Positions 16,999 to 26,698 are shown, counted from the first letter of the stretch. The stretch is DNA of 55,740 bases from Comamonadaceae bacterium (GCA_947373605.1 CANBYM010000004.1:1-55740); one strand, 5' to 3'. A program made the numbers and translations. Notes: generated from the letters alone by a model not told the origin.

Positions 16999-17956
16999 CG
17001 AGCGAAATGCCGTGCTTCAGTTTGGTAGCGCGTACGGCTTCCTGCACTGCCATCAGGCAGTCGTCGCGGTAGCGTTCCATCTCGGCAATGCTGTGCTTGC
17101 CCAGTTGTACTTTGGTGCCCTCCACAATTTCGTCGATCAGGCCATCGGTCAATTCCGGGGCCACCAGTTTGGTCCACGGCAGCTTGAGTGCCGGGCCGAA
17201 CTGCGACATGAAGTGGCGCATGCCCGCGTCACCACCGGCCAGCGTGTAAATCAAAAAGCTGCCCATGAACGACCAGCGGATGCCCGCGCCGTAGCGGATG
17301 GCGTCGTCAACTTCGCCGGTGGTCGCAACGCCGTCGTTGATCAGATGCAGGGCTTCGCGCCACTGCGCTTCCAACAGGCGGTCGGCAATAAAGCCGGGCA
17401 CTTCTTTGCGCACATGCAAAGGCTTCATGCCCATCGCCTGGTAAATGCCGATGGCGGCTTGAATGGCTTCGGGCGACGTCTTTTCGCCACCCACCACTTC
17501 GACCAACGGCAGCAGGTACACCGGGTTGAATGGATGGCCCACCAGACAGCGCTCTGGGTTCCTGGCCTTTGCATAAAACTCTGATGGCAAGAGGCCGGAG
17601 GTGCTCGATCCGATCAGCACATCGATGCGCGCAGCGGCGGTTATTTTGGCGTGCAAGTCGATTTTGAGCTGCAGGGTTTCGGGTGCACTTTCCTGAATGA
17701 AGTCTGCGTCTTGCACACATTCTTCGACGGTGGCAACAAAGCGCAGTCTCCTAGGCGAAGCCCCAGCGGCCAGGCCGTTTTTTTCCAGGGCCGGCCAGCA
17801 TTTTTCAATGCGTGCGTGCAGCGCCGCTTCAGCGCCCGGTGCCGGGTCCCAGGCGATGACGTCCATGCCATTGGCCAATGCGCGGGCGATCCAGCCGCTT
17901 CCTATAACGCCGGTGCCTAAGGCTGCGAAAAGTTTGATGTGGGTGTTGAAGGTCAT
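16991..17956 (-). CDS. lcdH: L-carnitine dehydrogenase (3-hydroxyacyl-CoA dehydrogenase fold)
   Basis: Oxidises L-carnitine to 3-dehydrocarnitine with NAD+. The 321 residues equal the usual length. The N-terminal NAD-binding motif is GTGVIGSGW (Gly14-Gly19), with the acidic residue ending strand 2 in IAWDP. The catalytic pair of the 3-hydroxyacyl-CoA dehydrogenase fold is visible as His141 in [17 protein letters not shown] and Glu153 with the correct 12-residue spacing. [10 protein letters not shown] and [20 protein letters not shown] follow. The frame extends upstream to 18061 but that part overlaps the end of the BKACE gene and is not family-like, so the ATG at 17956 ([10 protein letters not shown]) is chosen, 35 bases after the BKACE stop. 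It overlaps the thioesterase downstream. The carnitine-specific call is strengthened by both neighbours. Confidence 0.87.
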   Translation of the reverse strand: MTFNTHIKLFAALGTGVIGSGWIARALANGMDVIAWDPAPGAEAALHARIEKCWPALEKNGLAAGASPRRLRFVATVEECVQDADFIQESAPETLQLKIDLHAKITAAARIDVLIGSSTSGLLPSEFYAKARNPERCLVGHPFNPVYLLPLVEVVGGEKTSPEAIQAAIGIYQAMGMKPLHVRKEVPGFIADRLLEAQWREALHLINDGVATTGEVDDAIRYGAGIRWSFMGSFLIYTLAGGDAGMRHFMSQFGPALKLPWTKLVAPELTDGLIDEIVEGTKVQLGKHSIAEMERYRDDCLMAVQEAVRATKLKHGISLDE

Positions 17957-17991
17957 AGTCTTTATGGCTTTGCGAAATGAATGGTTGGGCT

Positions 17992-18897
17992 TTACGCGCG
18001 GGCCTTCAGGCCCATTTTGATGCGCCCTTGCGCCGGAGTCATAGGCTTGGCGCCCATGCACTCAATGAGTTTGATCACGCGCTCCACCAGCGAGCCGTTG
18101 CTGGCCGGGACGCCCTTGTCCAGCCACAGATTGTCTTCCAGACCCACGCGGACATTGCCACCCAGCAATATGGCTTGCGCGGCCATGGGCATTTGCATGC
18201 GACCGATGCCAAAGCCCGCCCACACCACGTCTTGGCCGGTCGGGCTGCTGCGCGGAAGGTTGTCCACCATGGCCTTCATGGTGCCGGTGTCAGCTGGTGC
18301 GCCCCACGGGATGCCCATGCACAACTGAAAAATCGGATCTACCAGCAAACCTTCTTTGATCATCTGGTTGGAGAACCACAGGTGGCCGGTGTCAAAAATT
18401 TCCAGCTCAGCTTTGACGCCCAGTTCAGTAATGCGCTTGGCGCCCACCCGCAAGGCGGCGGGCGTAGACACATAAATTGTGTCGCCGTCACCGAAGTTCA
18501 GCGTGCCGCAGTCCAGGGTGCAAATGTCGGGCAGCAGTTCTTCCACATGCACCAGTCGCGTCAAGGGGCCGACCAGATCGGTGCCTGCTCCGAACTGCGT
18601 TGGGTGTTCGCCCGCGCCGATTTCCAGATCGCCGCCCATGCCGGCGGTCAGGTTGACGATGACATCCACGCCGCTGGCTTTGATGTGCTCCATCACTTCG
18701 CGGTAGAGCACCGGGTCGCGGCTGCCTTTGCCGGTCTTGGGGTCGCGCACATGGCAGTGCACCACCGTCGCACCCGCGTTGGCAGCTTCGATGGCGGCAG
18801 CGGCAATCTGCTTTGGGGTGACGGGAATGGCGGGGTGTTTGTCGACGGTGTCTCCGGCACCGGTGACTGCGCAGGTGATGATGACGTTGTGGTTCAT
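17992..18897 (-). CDS. BKACE-family beta-keto acid cleavage enzyme (3-dehydrocarnitine cleavage)
   Basis: Members condense a beta-keto acid with acetyl-CoA to give acetoacetate and a new acyl-CoA; with dehydrocarnitine the products are acetoacetate and betainyl-CoA. The 301-residue protein has the zinc-binding His47 and His49 in [12 protein letters not shown], the TIM-barrel strands [35 protein letters not shown], and [30 protein letters not shown]. The start is placed at 18897 ([10 protein letters not shown]), where ATG overlaps the stop of the class II aldolase (18894-18897); the longer frame to 19086 would lie inside that gene. It precedes L-carnitine dehydrogenase by 35 bases. The pairing BKACE, carnitine dehydrogenase and thioesterase is the hallmark of aerobic carnitine degradation to glycine betaine. 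Confidence 0.88.
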   Translation of the reverse strand: MNHNVIITCAVTGAGDTVDKHPAIPVTPKQIAAAAIEAANAGATVVHCHVRDPKTGKGSRDPVLYREVMEHIKASGVDVIVNLTAGMGGDLEIGAGEHPTQFGAGTDLVGPLTRLVHVEELLPDICTLDCGTLNFGDGDTIYVSTPAALRVGAKRITELGVKAELEIFDTGHLWFSNQMIKEGLLVDPIFQLCMGIPWGAPADTGTMKAMVDNLPRSSPTGQDVVWAGFGIGRMQMPMAAQAILLGGNVRVGLEDNLWLDKGVPASNGSLVERVIKLIECMGAKPMTPAQGRIKMGLKARA

Positions 18898-19652
18898 TGG
18901 CGGTAGTCCGTTTCTTGCAGGTCGAGGATGGCTTTGACAGCGTCCAGATGGAGGTCTGCAAAGCGGGTGGGGTAATCGTTCCATTGCGCGCAGGCCAGCG
19001 CGGCAATATCGTCTGAAATAAGTGCTAACGGACGGCCGGTGGACAGGGCCAGCACTTGCAGTGCAGATGCTTTTTCCAGATAGCACAGTTCGTCCAGCGC
19101 TTGTGCCACGGTGGGCGCAACCACGATGACGCCGTGGTTGGCCATGAAGAGCACACTTTTGTCCGGCCCCATCAGCTGCGCCACGCGCTCGCCTTCGCTG
19201 GCCTGCAGTGCCATGCCGCTGTAGTGGCGGTCGTAGGCAATGCGCTTGTAGAAGCGGCAGGCATTCTGTTCCAGCATTAAGAATTCAAAATCCTGCAGGC
19301 AGCACAGCGCCGTGGTATGCGGCATGTGGGTATGCAAAATGCAGCGCGCCTGCGGCAGACGCTTGTGCAATTCGGCATGCAGGTTCCAGGCAGTGGGGTC
19401 GGGCGCGTTCGTGCCGGTGTAAGTGGTGGTATCGCGGGTATCAAGGTGCAGCAGGTCACAGGCACGGATGCGCGAAAAATGGCTGCCTACCGGATTCAGT
19501 AAAAACTGCGAGCCGTCTTCATTGGTTGTTACGCTGAAGTGGTTTGCAATGCCCTCATTCAAACCAAGCCGCGCAGTCCAGCGGAATGCGGCGGCTAGTT
19601 CGATCCGCAACTGTAGGATGTCGGTTTGAGGAGCGACGCTAGTGAGGGCCAT
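18894..19652 (-). CDS. Class II aldolase/adducin-family protein
   Basis: A 252-residue class II aldolase fold. Metal ligands are seen as His residues in ILHTHMPHT and later in MANHGVIVV, and the substrate-loop region [13 protein letters not shown] is intact. Relatives include fuculose-phosphate aldolase and many proteins of unknown chemistry. It is the first gene of the eight-gene minus-strand operon, overlapping BKACE by 4 bases. Its role in carnitine or betaine metabolism is not obvious: there is no phosphorylated sugar in that route. It might act on a related quaternary amine or on a side product, or help as a decarboxylase. The family is sure; the function is not known. No regulator gene sits next to it. 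Confidence 0.85.
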   Translation of the reverse strand: MALTSVAPQTDILQLRIELAAAFRWTARLGLNEGIANHFSVTTNEDGSQFLLNPVGSHFSRIRACDLLHLDTRDTTTYTGTNAPDPTAWNLHAELHKRLPQARCILHTHMPHTTALCCLQDFEFLMLEQNACRFYKRIAYDRHYSGMALQASEGERVAQLMGPDKSVLFMANHGVIVVAPTVAQALDELCYLEKASALQVLALSTGRPLALISDDIAALACAQWNDYPTRFADLHLDAVKAILDLQETDYRQ

Positions 19653-19813
19653 ATCAAAAGTCTCCGGCGTTCAGTGGGAACTTCACTGATTGCACCGAAT
19701 ACTAACGGCCCTTGCGCCTGCCAACTCCAACGGCTACGACTTGTTGTTGACACAAAGCGACTTGATGTCGATTGCTGATCGCACTTGCAACGCTGTGCGG
19801 TATCGGCGGGACG

Positions 19814-20740
19814 TCAATTCGATGGTCCGGGCGATCCGGTGAGCGCGCGCGGCAGTTGCATGAGGCCGGTGGACAGAGCGGTACCCACCACAATGACACC
19901 TGCGCACAACAGCATCCAAAGCGTGACGGCTTCGCCCAGCAGTAGCACGCCGTAGGACACTGCAAACACCGGAATGGCAAAGGTGACTGCCAATGCTCGT
20001 GCCGGTCCGGCGCGCTCGATAAGGCGAAAATACAGGATGTAAGCGAAGCCACTGCAGACGACGCCCAGCACAAGCACGCAACCCCAGGCACCCCAACTGA
20101 CGGCGGTCTTCGGCCAGAAGTAAAACATGGCGGGGGCAAGTCCCATCGCCGCGCCGATCTGGCTGCCGGTGGCAGATACCAGCGACGGTATGCCACCCAT
20201 GTATTTCTTGGCAATGCTTGCGGAAACACCGTAGCAAAAGAAGGCAAACAGCGCGGCCACTATGGCCCATCCGGTGATCACGCCTTGGGCATCGGGCGTG
20301 AAGCTGGCTTTGTCCCAGGCCAGCATGGCTACGCCCACCATGCCGATGAGTAGTCCTGCCAGACGTGAGACCGAGGGCCGGTCTTTTAACCAGGCCCATG
20401 CGATCAGCGCACCGAACATCGGCACCGTGGCGTTCAGAATCGCCGACAGACCTGAAGATATGGACAACAGCGCGAAGGTCAGGCAGGCAAAGGGAATGCC
20501 CGAGTTCAGCAGTCCAACACCAAACGTGAGCTTCCAGTGGCGGCGCAATGCGGCGCTTTGCCCCTTGGATAACAAAATGGGAATGAGGAATAGTGCGCCG
20601 ATCAGCACCCGCAGCCCAGCAGTTGGCAAAGCGCCGAATTCACGCACCGCGATGCGCATGAACATGAAAGACGAGCCCCACACTGCGGCGAGCAAAAAGA
20701 AATCAACCAACCACGGTGGGGCTTTGTCCGGTTTGCTCAT
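19814..20740 (-). CDS. EamA/DMT-family permease
   Basis: A 308-residue integral membrane protein with about ten hydrophobic helices in two EamA repeats (about 10-140 and 155-290); LLAAVWGSSFMFMRIAVRE at the N-terminus is the usual DMT opening. Such proteins export amino acids or metabolites. The start at 20740 (MSKPDKAPPWLVDFF) overlaps the stop of ogt by 4 bases, so the longer frame reaching 20848 is not used. A gap of about 160 bases separates it from the class II aldolase downstream, which probably has its own promoter. The substrate cannot be told. Confidence 0.88.
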   Translation of the reverse strand: MSKPDKAPPWLVDFFLLAAVWGSSFMFMRIAVREFGALPTAGLRVLIGALFLIPILLSKGQSAALRRHWKLTFGVGLLNSGIPFACLTFALLSISSGLSAILNATVPMFGALIAWAWLKDRPSVSRLAGLLIGMVGVAMLAWDKASFTPDAQGVITGWAIVAALFAFFCYGVSASIAKKYMGGIPSLVSATGSQIGAAMGLAPAMFYFWPKTAVSWGAWGCVLVLGVVCSGFAYILYFRLIERAGPARALAVTFAIPVFAVSYGVLLLGEAVTLWMLLCAGVIVVGTALSTGLMQLPRALTGSPGPSN

Positions 20741-21261
20741 TTGTTGCCCTTCGGAGTCTGTTGTTCCAGCTTTAATAACGCCACTTTCCGTTCGATACCA
20801 CCCGCGTAGCCGGTCAGCGCGCCGGTGCTGCCGACCACCCGATGGCATGGCACCACAATGCTCAAGGGGTTGCGCCCGATTGCAGCACCCACCGCACGTG
20901 CCGCAAGGGGTTTGCCGATGGACCGGCAGATATCAGCGTAGGACTGGGTGCTGCCGGGAGGGATGGTAGCAAGTGCCTTCCAGACTGCCTGCTGAAAGGC
21001 GGTGCCGTTTTGCAAGTTCAGCGCCACATTAAAGTTTTCGCGCTTGCCTTCAAAGTACTCGGTCAACTGACGCACTGCAGCTTTTAAAACCGGGTGGTCA
21101 TCATCCTGCGCCCATTGCGTAAAGTCGGGCTGGTGCTTCTGGCCGTTGAACCAGACGCCGGTCAGCGAATCGCCCTTCGCGGCCAGCGTCATCGGGCCCA
21201 AGGGACTTTGGTAGTTGCAACGTACGGCAGCGGAAGATAGAGAATTTTTTTTCATAGGCAA
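20737..21261 (-). CDS. ogt: Methylated-DNA--protein-cysteine methyltransferase
   Basis: Removes alkyl groups from O6-alkylguanine by taking them on its own cysteine. The 174 residues hold the active-site Cys139 in IVVPCHRVVGS, the helix-turn-helix region with the arginine finger (KPLAARAVGAAIGRNP) and the C-terminal GALTGYAGGIERKVALLKLE. The size fits Ogt. It follows the Ada/AlkA-type gene on the same strand and overlaps the DMT permease, so the three may be one repair-linked unit, although the permease is probably unrelated in function. Confidence 0.95.
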   Translation of the reverse strand: MPMKKNSLSSAAVRCNYQSPLGPMTLAAKGDSLTGVWFNGQKHQPDFTQWAQDDDHPVLKAAVRQLTEYFEGKRENFNVALNLQNGTAFQQAVWKALATIPPGSTQSYADICRSIGKPLAARAVGAAIGRNPLSIVVPCHRVVGSTGALTGYAGGIERKVALLKLEQQTPKGNK

Positions 21262-21279
21262 AGTGCGATTGGCGGCAGG

Positions 21280-22845
21280 TTATCCAAGTTGGCTCCAGGC
21301 GCGGATCACAGCATAGCTGCGCCAGGGGCGCCAAGCTGTGCTGGCGCGCTCAGCGGCCTGCGCTCGGGTCGCGGCAGACGCCACGGGAATGCCCAGTGCT
21401 TTTTGCAGCGCGACGTCACCGGCCACAAAAGCGTCCGGCCAGCGCAGGGCGCGCATGGCGATGTAGTTCACGGTCCATGGCCCGATGCCCGGCAGCGCCT
21501 GCAATGCCTGCATGGTGGCGTCCACGTCAGCGCCGGGGTGCAGCTCTATGCGGCCCTGCGCCACCGCCGCGGCCAGACCCAGCAAGGCCTGTTGCCGCTG
21601 GCGGACTATGCCCAGTTGACCCAAGGCTTCGGCGCTTGCTGTTGACAAGTCCTGTGCGCCCGGGAAGAACTTTGTTAATTCTGCAAAGGGCGTTGCCGCG
21701 TCTAAGCCCCATTGCGCTACCAGCCGCGTGGTCAACGTGCGCGCGGCGGCAACCGTAATCTGCTGGCCCAGGATCGCACGCACACCCAACTCAAAGCCGT
21801 CCGCAGTACCGGGCACGCGCAGGCCTTCGTTGCCCGCAAAACTGTCTCCAAGAACTGCATTTATCGCCTGTAAATCGGCGTCCAGATCCAGCAGCGCCCG
21901 TACACGCGCCAACACCCGTGGCAGCGCATTAGCGAGCGACTCGCTCACGGTGATTTCAACCACACCGGGATCGCTTGCTCCGCTGTGTAAAAAGCGTGCG
22001 CTAAACCATCCGTGTAAATGCGTTTGGGCCTGTCGCAATGCCAGAGTACGGACGTAGGTTCGCGTTTGCAGATCCACCATCTCGACGCCGGGAATGCAGC
22101 GTTTGCCCAGGAAGCCCAGCATGGCGTCCACGTCGTAGGGCGGGCGATAGCTGGCCTTGAGCCGCAGTCCGGCCAGCGGCGCATGGGTCCCGGATTTGCC
22201 AGCGCTTGCGTCACGCATTGCTTTACGCAGCGTCGTAGGTTGCATACGGTAGTGCGCCACAAACGCATCATTGAAGCGGCGCAGACTGCCAAAGCCGCTG
22301 AGCGCAGCGATATGGGTCACGGGCAAACAGGTGTCGGTCAGCCACTGTTTGGCCGCCAAAAGGCGCTTGGTTTGCACATACTGGAGCGGACTGACACCCC
22401 ACTGCGCCTCAAAAATACGGCGCAGGTGGCGTTCGCTGACGCCCAGGCGCGATGCCAGCGCCTGTGCGTCTGGATAGTCCTCGCCCTTATGTGCGCTGGC
22501 GTCCAGAATGCCGGCAGCCTGACGTGCAAGGATGTGGGATGCGTCCTGTACCGACCATGTATTGTTCGGCGCGTCCGCCTGAATCGCGGGAGCTAGTTCC
22601 GGGCGGCAGCGCAGGCAGGGCCGGAAACCCGCCGATTCGGCTTGGGCCGCCAGCGTGAAGAAGCGGCAGTTCTCCCGCTTGGGCGTGCGTACTTTGCACA
22701 CCGGGCGGCAGTAAATGCCGGTGGAAGTGACGCCCGTGAAAAAGCGACCGTCAAACCGGGCATCGCGGGTTTTGAGCGCGAGGTATTTTGCGTCAGCATC
22801 CGCGTGGGGTTCGGTGAGGCTTCGGGTCGGGCTCGGTTTGGGCAT
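21280..22845 (-). CDS. alkA: Ada-type regulator/AlkA DNA-3-methyladenine glycosylase fusion
   Basis: A protein of about 521 residues joining three parts. First is an Ada-like zinc domain with cysteines in GIYCRPVCKVRTP and PCLRCRPE, the first able to take methyl groups from phosphotriesters. Second is an AraC-type DNA-binding domain (LASRLGVSERHLRRIF). Third is an AlkA glycosylase with AlkA N-domain and a helix-hairpin-helix LPGIGPWTVNYIAMR followed by the catalytic Asp of FVAGDVALQK. It should sense and repair alkylated DNA, and activate its own operon with ogt. The ATG at 22845 gives the family-like start MPKPSPTR; an in-frame ATG at 22884 adds 13 residues and has an AAGG about 12 bases ahead. 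It is divergent from phosphomannomutase. Confidence 0.92.
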   Translation of the reverse strand: MPKPSPTRSLTEPHADADAKYLALKTRDARFDGRFFTGVTSTGIYCRPVCKVRTPKRENCRFFTLAAQAESAGFRPCLRCRPELAPAIQADAPNNTWSVQDASHILARQAAGILDASAHKGEDYPDAQALASRLGVSERHLRRIFEAQWGVSPLQYVQTKRLLAAKQWLTDTCLPVTHIAALSGFGSLRRFNDAFVAHYRMQPTTLRKAMRDASAGKSGTHAPLAGLRLKASYRPPYDVDAMLGFLGKRCIPGVEMVDLQTRTYVRTLALRQAQTHLHGWFSARFLHSGASDPGVVEITVSESLANALPRVLARVRALLDLDADLQAINAVLGDSFAGNEGLRVPGTADGFELGVRAILGQQITVAAARTLTTRLVAQWGLDAATPFAELTKFFPGAQDLSTASAEALGQLGIVRQRQQALLGLAAAVAQGRIELHPGADVDATMQALQALPGIGPWTVNYIAMRALRWPDAFVAGDVALQKALGIPVASAATRAQAAERASTAWRPWRSYAVIRAWSQLG

Positions 22846-23012
22846 GGACAAATCATACGCAGGCCGGCTGTAAAAGCTCGCCATATCCGGACATCTGCCT
22901 TAGATTGCCAGACACTGCGCCAAACGCCGTGTGAGGGCAGCGTCAGGCACTGTAAAGTGGCCCGCCTACAATGGCGCGGCGTTGTTGTTTTAGCTGTAAC
23001 ACCAAGGGAATC

Positions 23013-24395
23013 ATGCAAATATCCGCCTCTATTTTTAAGGCCTATGACATCCGAGGCATCGTGCCCTCCACATTGACGGAAGAGGTGGCGCTCGGCCTGG
23101 GCCGCGCGTTTGGCACCATCGCACTCGCACAGGGCCAAACCACCGTGGCGGTGGGCCGTGACGGTCGCCTCTCCGGTCCTATGCTCTCAGCAGCGCTGAT
23201 GCGTGGTTTGCAGGAGGTCGGTGTGGCCGTCATTGATGTGGGCATGGTCACCACTCCCTTGCTGTACTTCGCGGCCGCCACCTTGTGTCAGAGCGGCATT
23301 CAGGTCACCGGCAGCCACAACCCCAAGGACTACAACGGCTTCAAGATGGTGATGGCCGGCAAGGCCATTTATGGCGAGGAAATTCAGGCGCTGCGCCGCA
23401 TGATGGAAGCTGAGAACTGGGTACTCAAGGCGGGTGGCTGCAGCAAAGCGGCCGACGTACTGGGAACCTACACTGACCGCATTGGGGGTGATATCAAACT
23501 CGCGCGTCCCATTAAGATCGTCGTCGATTCGGGCAATGGCGTGGCCGGTGCATCGGCACCCAAAATATTGCGCGCTATCGGCTGCGAGGTCACCGAGTTG
23601 TACAGCGAGGTCGATGGCAACTTTCCTAACCACCACCCCGACCCCAGCAAGCCCGAGAACCTGCGCGATCTGATTGCCGCCTTGCAAAACAGTGACGCTG
23701 AGTTGGGCTTGGCATTTGACGGCGATGGTGACCGCTTGGGCATCGTTACCAAAGACGGCAACAATATCTACCCCGACCGCCAGATGATGCTGTTCTCCAA
23801 AGACGTGCTCGCGCGCGTGCCGGGCGGCACCATTGTGTTTGACGTAAAGTGTTCACAGCGTCTGGCACCGGCCATTGAAGCGGCCGGTGGTAAAGCGCTG
23901 ATGTACAAAACCGGGCATTCGCTGATCAAAGCCAAGATGCGTGAAGTCGATTCGCCATTGGGTGGCGAAATGAGTGGCCACATCTTCTTTAAAGAGCGCT
24001 GGTACGGTTTTGATGACGGCACGTATGCCGGTTGCCGCCTGCTGGAAATTGTGAGCCGTGCACCGGATGCTGGCGTGTTGCTCAACGCTTTGCCCACCAG
24101 TTTTTCTACACCCGAACTCAATGTTCCGGTGGCCGAAGGGCAGGCGCACGGCTTGGTCGATCAGCTGGTTGCCAAAGCCGACTTTGCGGCACCTGCGGTG
24201 ATCAACACGATTGACGGTTTGCGCGTGGACTGGCCGGATGGTTTCGGCTTGGTACGCGCCTCCAACACTACGCCGGTGCTGGTGCTGCGTTTTGAAGGGC
24301 AAACGCATGAGGCCCTGGAGCGCATTCAAGCCGCCATGCTGAGTTTGCTGCGATCGGTAAAGCCTGATGCGCAGTTTGAGAAGGCCTCGCATTAA
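23013..24395 (+). CDS. Phosphomannomutase/phosphoglucomutase
   Basis: Interconverts hexose 1- and 6-phosphates for nucleotide-sugar and lipopolysaccharide synthesis. The 460 residues show the catalytic phosphoserine Ser101 in VTGSHNPKDYNG, the metal-binding loop FDGDGDRLG, the sugar-binding GGEMSGHIFFKE and the C-terminal phosphate loop RASNTTPVLVLRFE. This is the AlgC/ManB type of normal length. The start is at 23013, with AAGGGAA ahead; the longer frame from 22971 is not needed. It heads a plus-strand run with waaC and waaA, fitting a role in cell-surface polysaccharide. Confidence 0.94.
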   Translation: MQISASIFKAYDIRGIVPSTLTEEVALGLGRAFGTIALAQGQTTVAVGRDGRLSGPMLSAALMRGLQEVGVAVIDVGMVTTPLLYFAAATLCQSGIQVTGSHNPKDYNGFKMVMAGKAIYGEEIQALRRMMEAENWVLKAGGCSKAADVLGTYTDRIGGDIKLARPIKIVVDSGNGVAGASAPKILRAIGCEVTELYSEVDGNFPNHHPDPSKPENLRDLIAALQNSDAELGLAFDGDGDRLGIVTKDGNNIYPDRQMMLFSKDVLARVPGGTIVFDVKCSQRLAPAIEAAGGKALMYKTGHSLIKAKMREVDSPLGGEMSGHIFFKERWYGFDDGTYAGCRLLEIVSRAPDAGVLLNALPTSFSTPELNVPVAEGQAHGLVDQLVAKADFAAPAVINTIDGLRVDWPDGFGLVRASNTTPVLVLRFEGQTHEALERIQAAMLSLLRSVKPDAQFEKASH

Positions 24396-24437
24396 GCGCT
24401 CGCATCGTCTTAGTCGCAGCCATTGCATCCCGTTCGC

Positions 24438-25394
24438 ATGAAAGTGCTGATCGTCAAACTATCGTCGCTGGGCGACGTGGTGCAAACCATTCCGGTGGTG
24501 AGTGACATATTGCAACGCTACCCCGATGCTGCGATTGACTGGGTCGTCGAAGAGGGCTTTGCGCCTTTGCTGTCGCGCGTGCAGGGGCTGCGCCGTGTCA
24601 TACCCATAGCGCAGCGGCGCTGGCGAAAATCGCGCTGGGCGGCGCAGACGCGCAGCGAGCGCGCCGTATTTACAGAGGCCTTGCGCGCGCAGGCTTACGA
24701 CGTAGTGATTGATTTTCAGGGGCTGATCAAGTCCGCGTGGGTCGCACGCCAGGCCCGCCTGACAAACGGCGGCTTTAGTGCCTCCTATGCCAATGCCAGT
24801 GACGCGTGCAGTTACGAATGGCCGGTGCGCTGGCTGCTGAAGTGCACATTTCCTATGCCCAAACGCATTCACGCTGTGGCGCGCTACCGGTTGTTGGCGT
24901 CGCAGGCCTTGGGTTACAGCGTGCCGCTCGACGTGACTTACCCGTTCAAGAGACCTTACGGGTCCAGGTCCAATGTGATCGTGTTTGCCCACGGAACCAC
25001 CCGTGCAGACAACGAGTGGTCGAAAGCGAATTGGGTGGCGTTGGGGCGGCGTCTGGTGCAGCAGGGTTTCCGGATTGCGCTGCCGCATAACAACAGCTTC
25101 GAACTGGCCCTGGTGCAAGGAATTGCCGCCGAGCTAGATGGACACGCCGACATCTGGCCCCGCATGGGGCTTGGGCAGGTGATGGACGCCATGGCTTTGA
25201 CCGAGGGCGTCATCGGCGTGGACTCCGGCTTGAGCCACATGGCGGTGGCGCTGGACCTGCCGCATGTGCAAATTTTCAGCCAGCCGCGCGCATGGCGTGC
25301 CGGGCCGGTGGGACGGGCGCATCAGGTGGCTGTCGGCGGCGACTGTGTGCCGGATGTGGACGCGGTGTGGAACGCCTGGCGGACGGTGTCGTGA
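24438..25394 (+). CDS. waaC: Lipopolysaccharide heptosyltransferase I
   Basis: Adds the first heptose to Kdo2-lipid A at the inner membrane. The 318-residue GT9-family protein begins MKVLIVKLSSLGDVVQTIP (start at 24438) and has DVVIDFQGLIKSAWVAR, VIVFAHGTTRADNEWSKANW and the nucleotide-sugar-binding end GVDSGLSHMAVALDLP. Length and motifs are typical. Its stop overlaps the GTG start of waaA (25391-25394), so the two are translationally coupled in order of their action on the core region. Confidence 0.93.
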   Translation: MKVLIVKLSSLGDVVQTIPVVSDILQRYPDAAIDWVVEEGFAPLLSRVQGLRRVIPIAQRRWRKSRWAAQTRSERAVFTEALRAQAYDVVIDFQGLIKSAWVARQARLTNGGFSASYANASDACSYEWPVRWLLKCTFPMPKRIHAVARYRLLASQALGYSVPLDVTYPFKRPYGSRSNVIVFAHGTTRADNEWSKANWVALGRRLVQQGFRIALPHNNSFELALVQGIAAELDGHADIWPRMGLGQVMDAMALTEGVIGVDSGLSHMAVALDLPHVQIFSQPRAWRAGPVGRAHQVAVGGDCVPDVDAVWNAWRTVS

Positions 25395-26698
25395 TACGAC
25401 AGCTCTATTCGCTGGGCATGTGGGCCGCGCAGCCGCTGCTGCGACGCAAGCTGCGCAAACGCGCGCTGGTGGAGCCGGGCTATGGAGTGGCAGTGGAAGA
25501 GCGCTTTGGCCATTACGTTACACAGGCTGCAAATTCTAAAGCGGCTACGCAGGGTGGTGCAAGTGTGGGTACGGTCACTGTGTGGTTACACGCCGTGTCG
25601 CTGGGCGAAACCCGTGCGGCGGCAGTGTTGGTGGAGCGATTGCGCGCCGCCATTCCGGGCATGCGTTTGTTGCTGACGCATGGTACCGCGACCGGAAGGG
25701 AAGCCGGCAAAGCCCTGCTGCGCGATGGCGATGTGCAGGTGTGGCAGCCCTGGGACACGCCCGCTGCGGTGGCGCGTTTTCTCGCGCGGTTCCAACCCCG
25801 CATCGGGCTGCTGATGGAAACCGAGGTCTGGCCCAATATGGTGGCGCTGTGTGCGCAGCGCGCTGTGCCGCTGTGTCTGGTAAATGCGCGTTTGAGCGAC
25901 AAGTCGCTGCGCCAGTCTTTGCGCCTGGCATGGCTTGCGCGCCCGGCCTTTGCTGCATTGCGCGCGGTATGGGCGCAAACCGAAGATGACGCAGCGCGCT
26001 TGCGCCAACTCGGTGCATCGGTGCAAGCCGTCAACGGCAATCTCAAATTTGATGCCAGTCCCAACGCGGCACAGGTTGCGCAGGGCAGGGCGTGGCGTGC
26101 TGCGTCTGACCAACCGGTTGTCATGTTCGCCAGTTCGCGCGAAGGTGAAGAGGCCCTGTGGATCGCCGCGCTCCAGAGGCTGGCCGCAAGCGCTGCATCC
26201 AAGCCCGCGCAGTGGCTCATCGTGCCGCGCCACCCGCAGCGCTTTGATGAAGTGGCAGCCTTGCTGGGCGATGCTGGCTTAGCCGTGTCTAGGCGCACCA
26301 CTTGGGGAGATGGCCCCGGCGCAACACCATCGGGCTCCACCGTCTGGTTGGGCGACTCACTGGGCGAAATGGCGCTGTACTTCGGCATGGCCGACGTCGC
26401 TTTGCTGGGCGGCAGTTTTGCAAAGCTAGGCGGGCAGAATTTGATTGAAGCGGCGGCTTGCGAATGCCCCATCGTCATGGGGTCGCATACCTTCAACTTT
26501 GCCGAAGCGGCGCAGATGGCGCGTGAGGCCGGTGCCGCGCTGGAAGTGGCCGACTTGTCGCAGGCCATCGATACCGCGCTGGCGCTGGTGCATTCCCCAG
26601 CCCGTTTGCAACAGACCCGCGCCGCTGCCCTGCAATGGGCGCAATCGCACCGGGGTGCAGCGGACCGTACGGTACGTGCGGTGCTTGAGTTGTTGTGA
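25391..26698 (+). CDS. waaA: 3-deoxy-D-manno-octulosonic acid transferase (Kdo transferase)
   Basis: Transfers Kdo from CMP-Kdo to lipid IVA. The 435-residue protein starts at a GTG overlapping the waaC stop (sequence IRQLYSLGMWAAQPLLRR). It has an N-terminal hydrophobic anchor and the acceptor domain with VSLGETRAA and LLTHGTATGREAG, the hinge LLMETEVWPNM, and the donor domain with APxHPQRFDEV-like RHPQRFDEV, LGDSLGEMALYFGMADVALLG and GGQNLIEAAACECPIVMG. A frame open further upstream (from 25292) lies within waaC and is not used. Downstream lies a decayed region of about 1.8 kb. Confidence 0.94.
   Translation: MIRQLYSLGMWAAQPLLRRKLRKRALVEPGYGVAVEERFGHYVTQAANSKAATQGGASVGTVTVWLHAVSLGETRAAAVLVERLRAAIPGMRLLLTHGTATGREAGKALLRDGDVQVWQPWDTPAAVARFLARFQPRIGLLMETEVWPNMVALCAQRAVPLCLVNARLSDKSLRQSLRLAWLARPAFAALRAVWAQTEDDAARLRQLGASVQAVNGNLKFDASPNAAQVAQGRAWRAASDQPVVMFASSREGEEALWIAALQRLAASAASKPAQWLIVPRHPQRFDEVAALLGDAGLAVSRRTTWGDGPGATPSGSTVWLGDSLGEMALYFGMADVALLGGSFAKLGGQNLIEAAACECPIVMGSHTFNFAEAAQMAREAGAALEVADLSQAIDTALALVHSPARLQQTRAAALQWAQSHRGAADRTVRAVLELL

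Noticed and set aside
17977..18906. 309-codon plus-strand frame opposite the BKACE gene
   Set aside because: His/Ala/Gly-rich antisense product; the BKACE gene with overlap-coupled neighbours is the real one.
25513..26568. 351-codon minus-strand frame opposite waaA
   Set aside because: Shadow of waaA in high-GC DNA; the product is Ser/Ala/Arg-rich without motifs.
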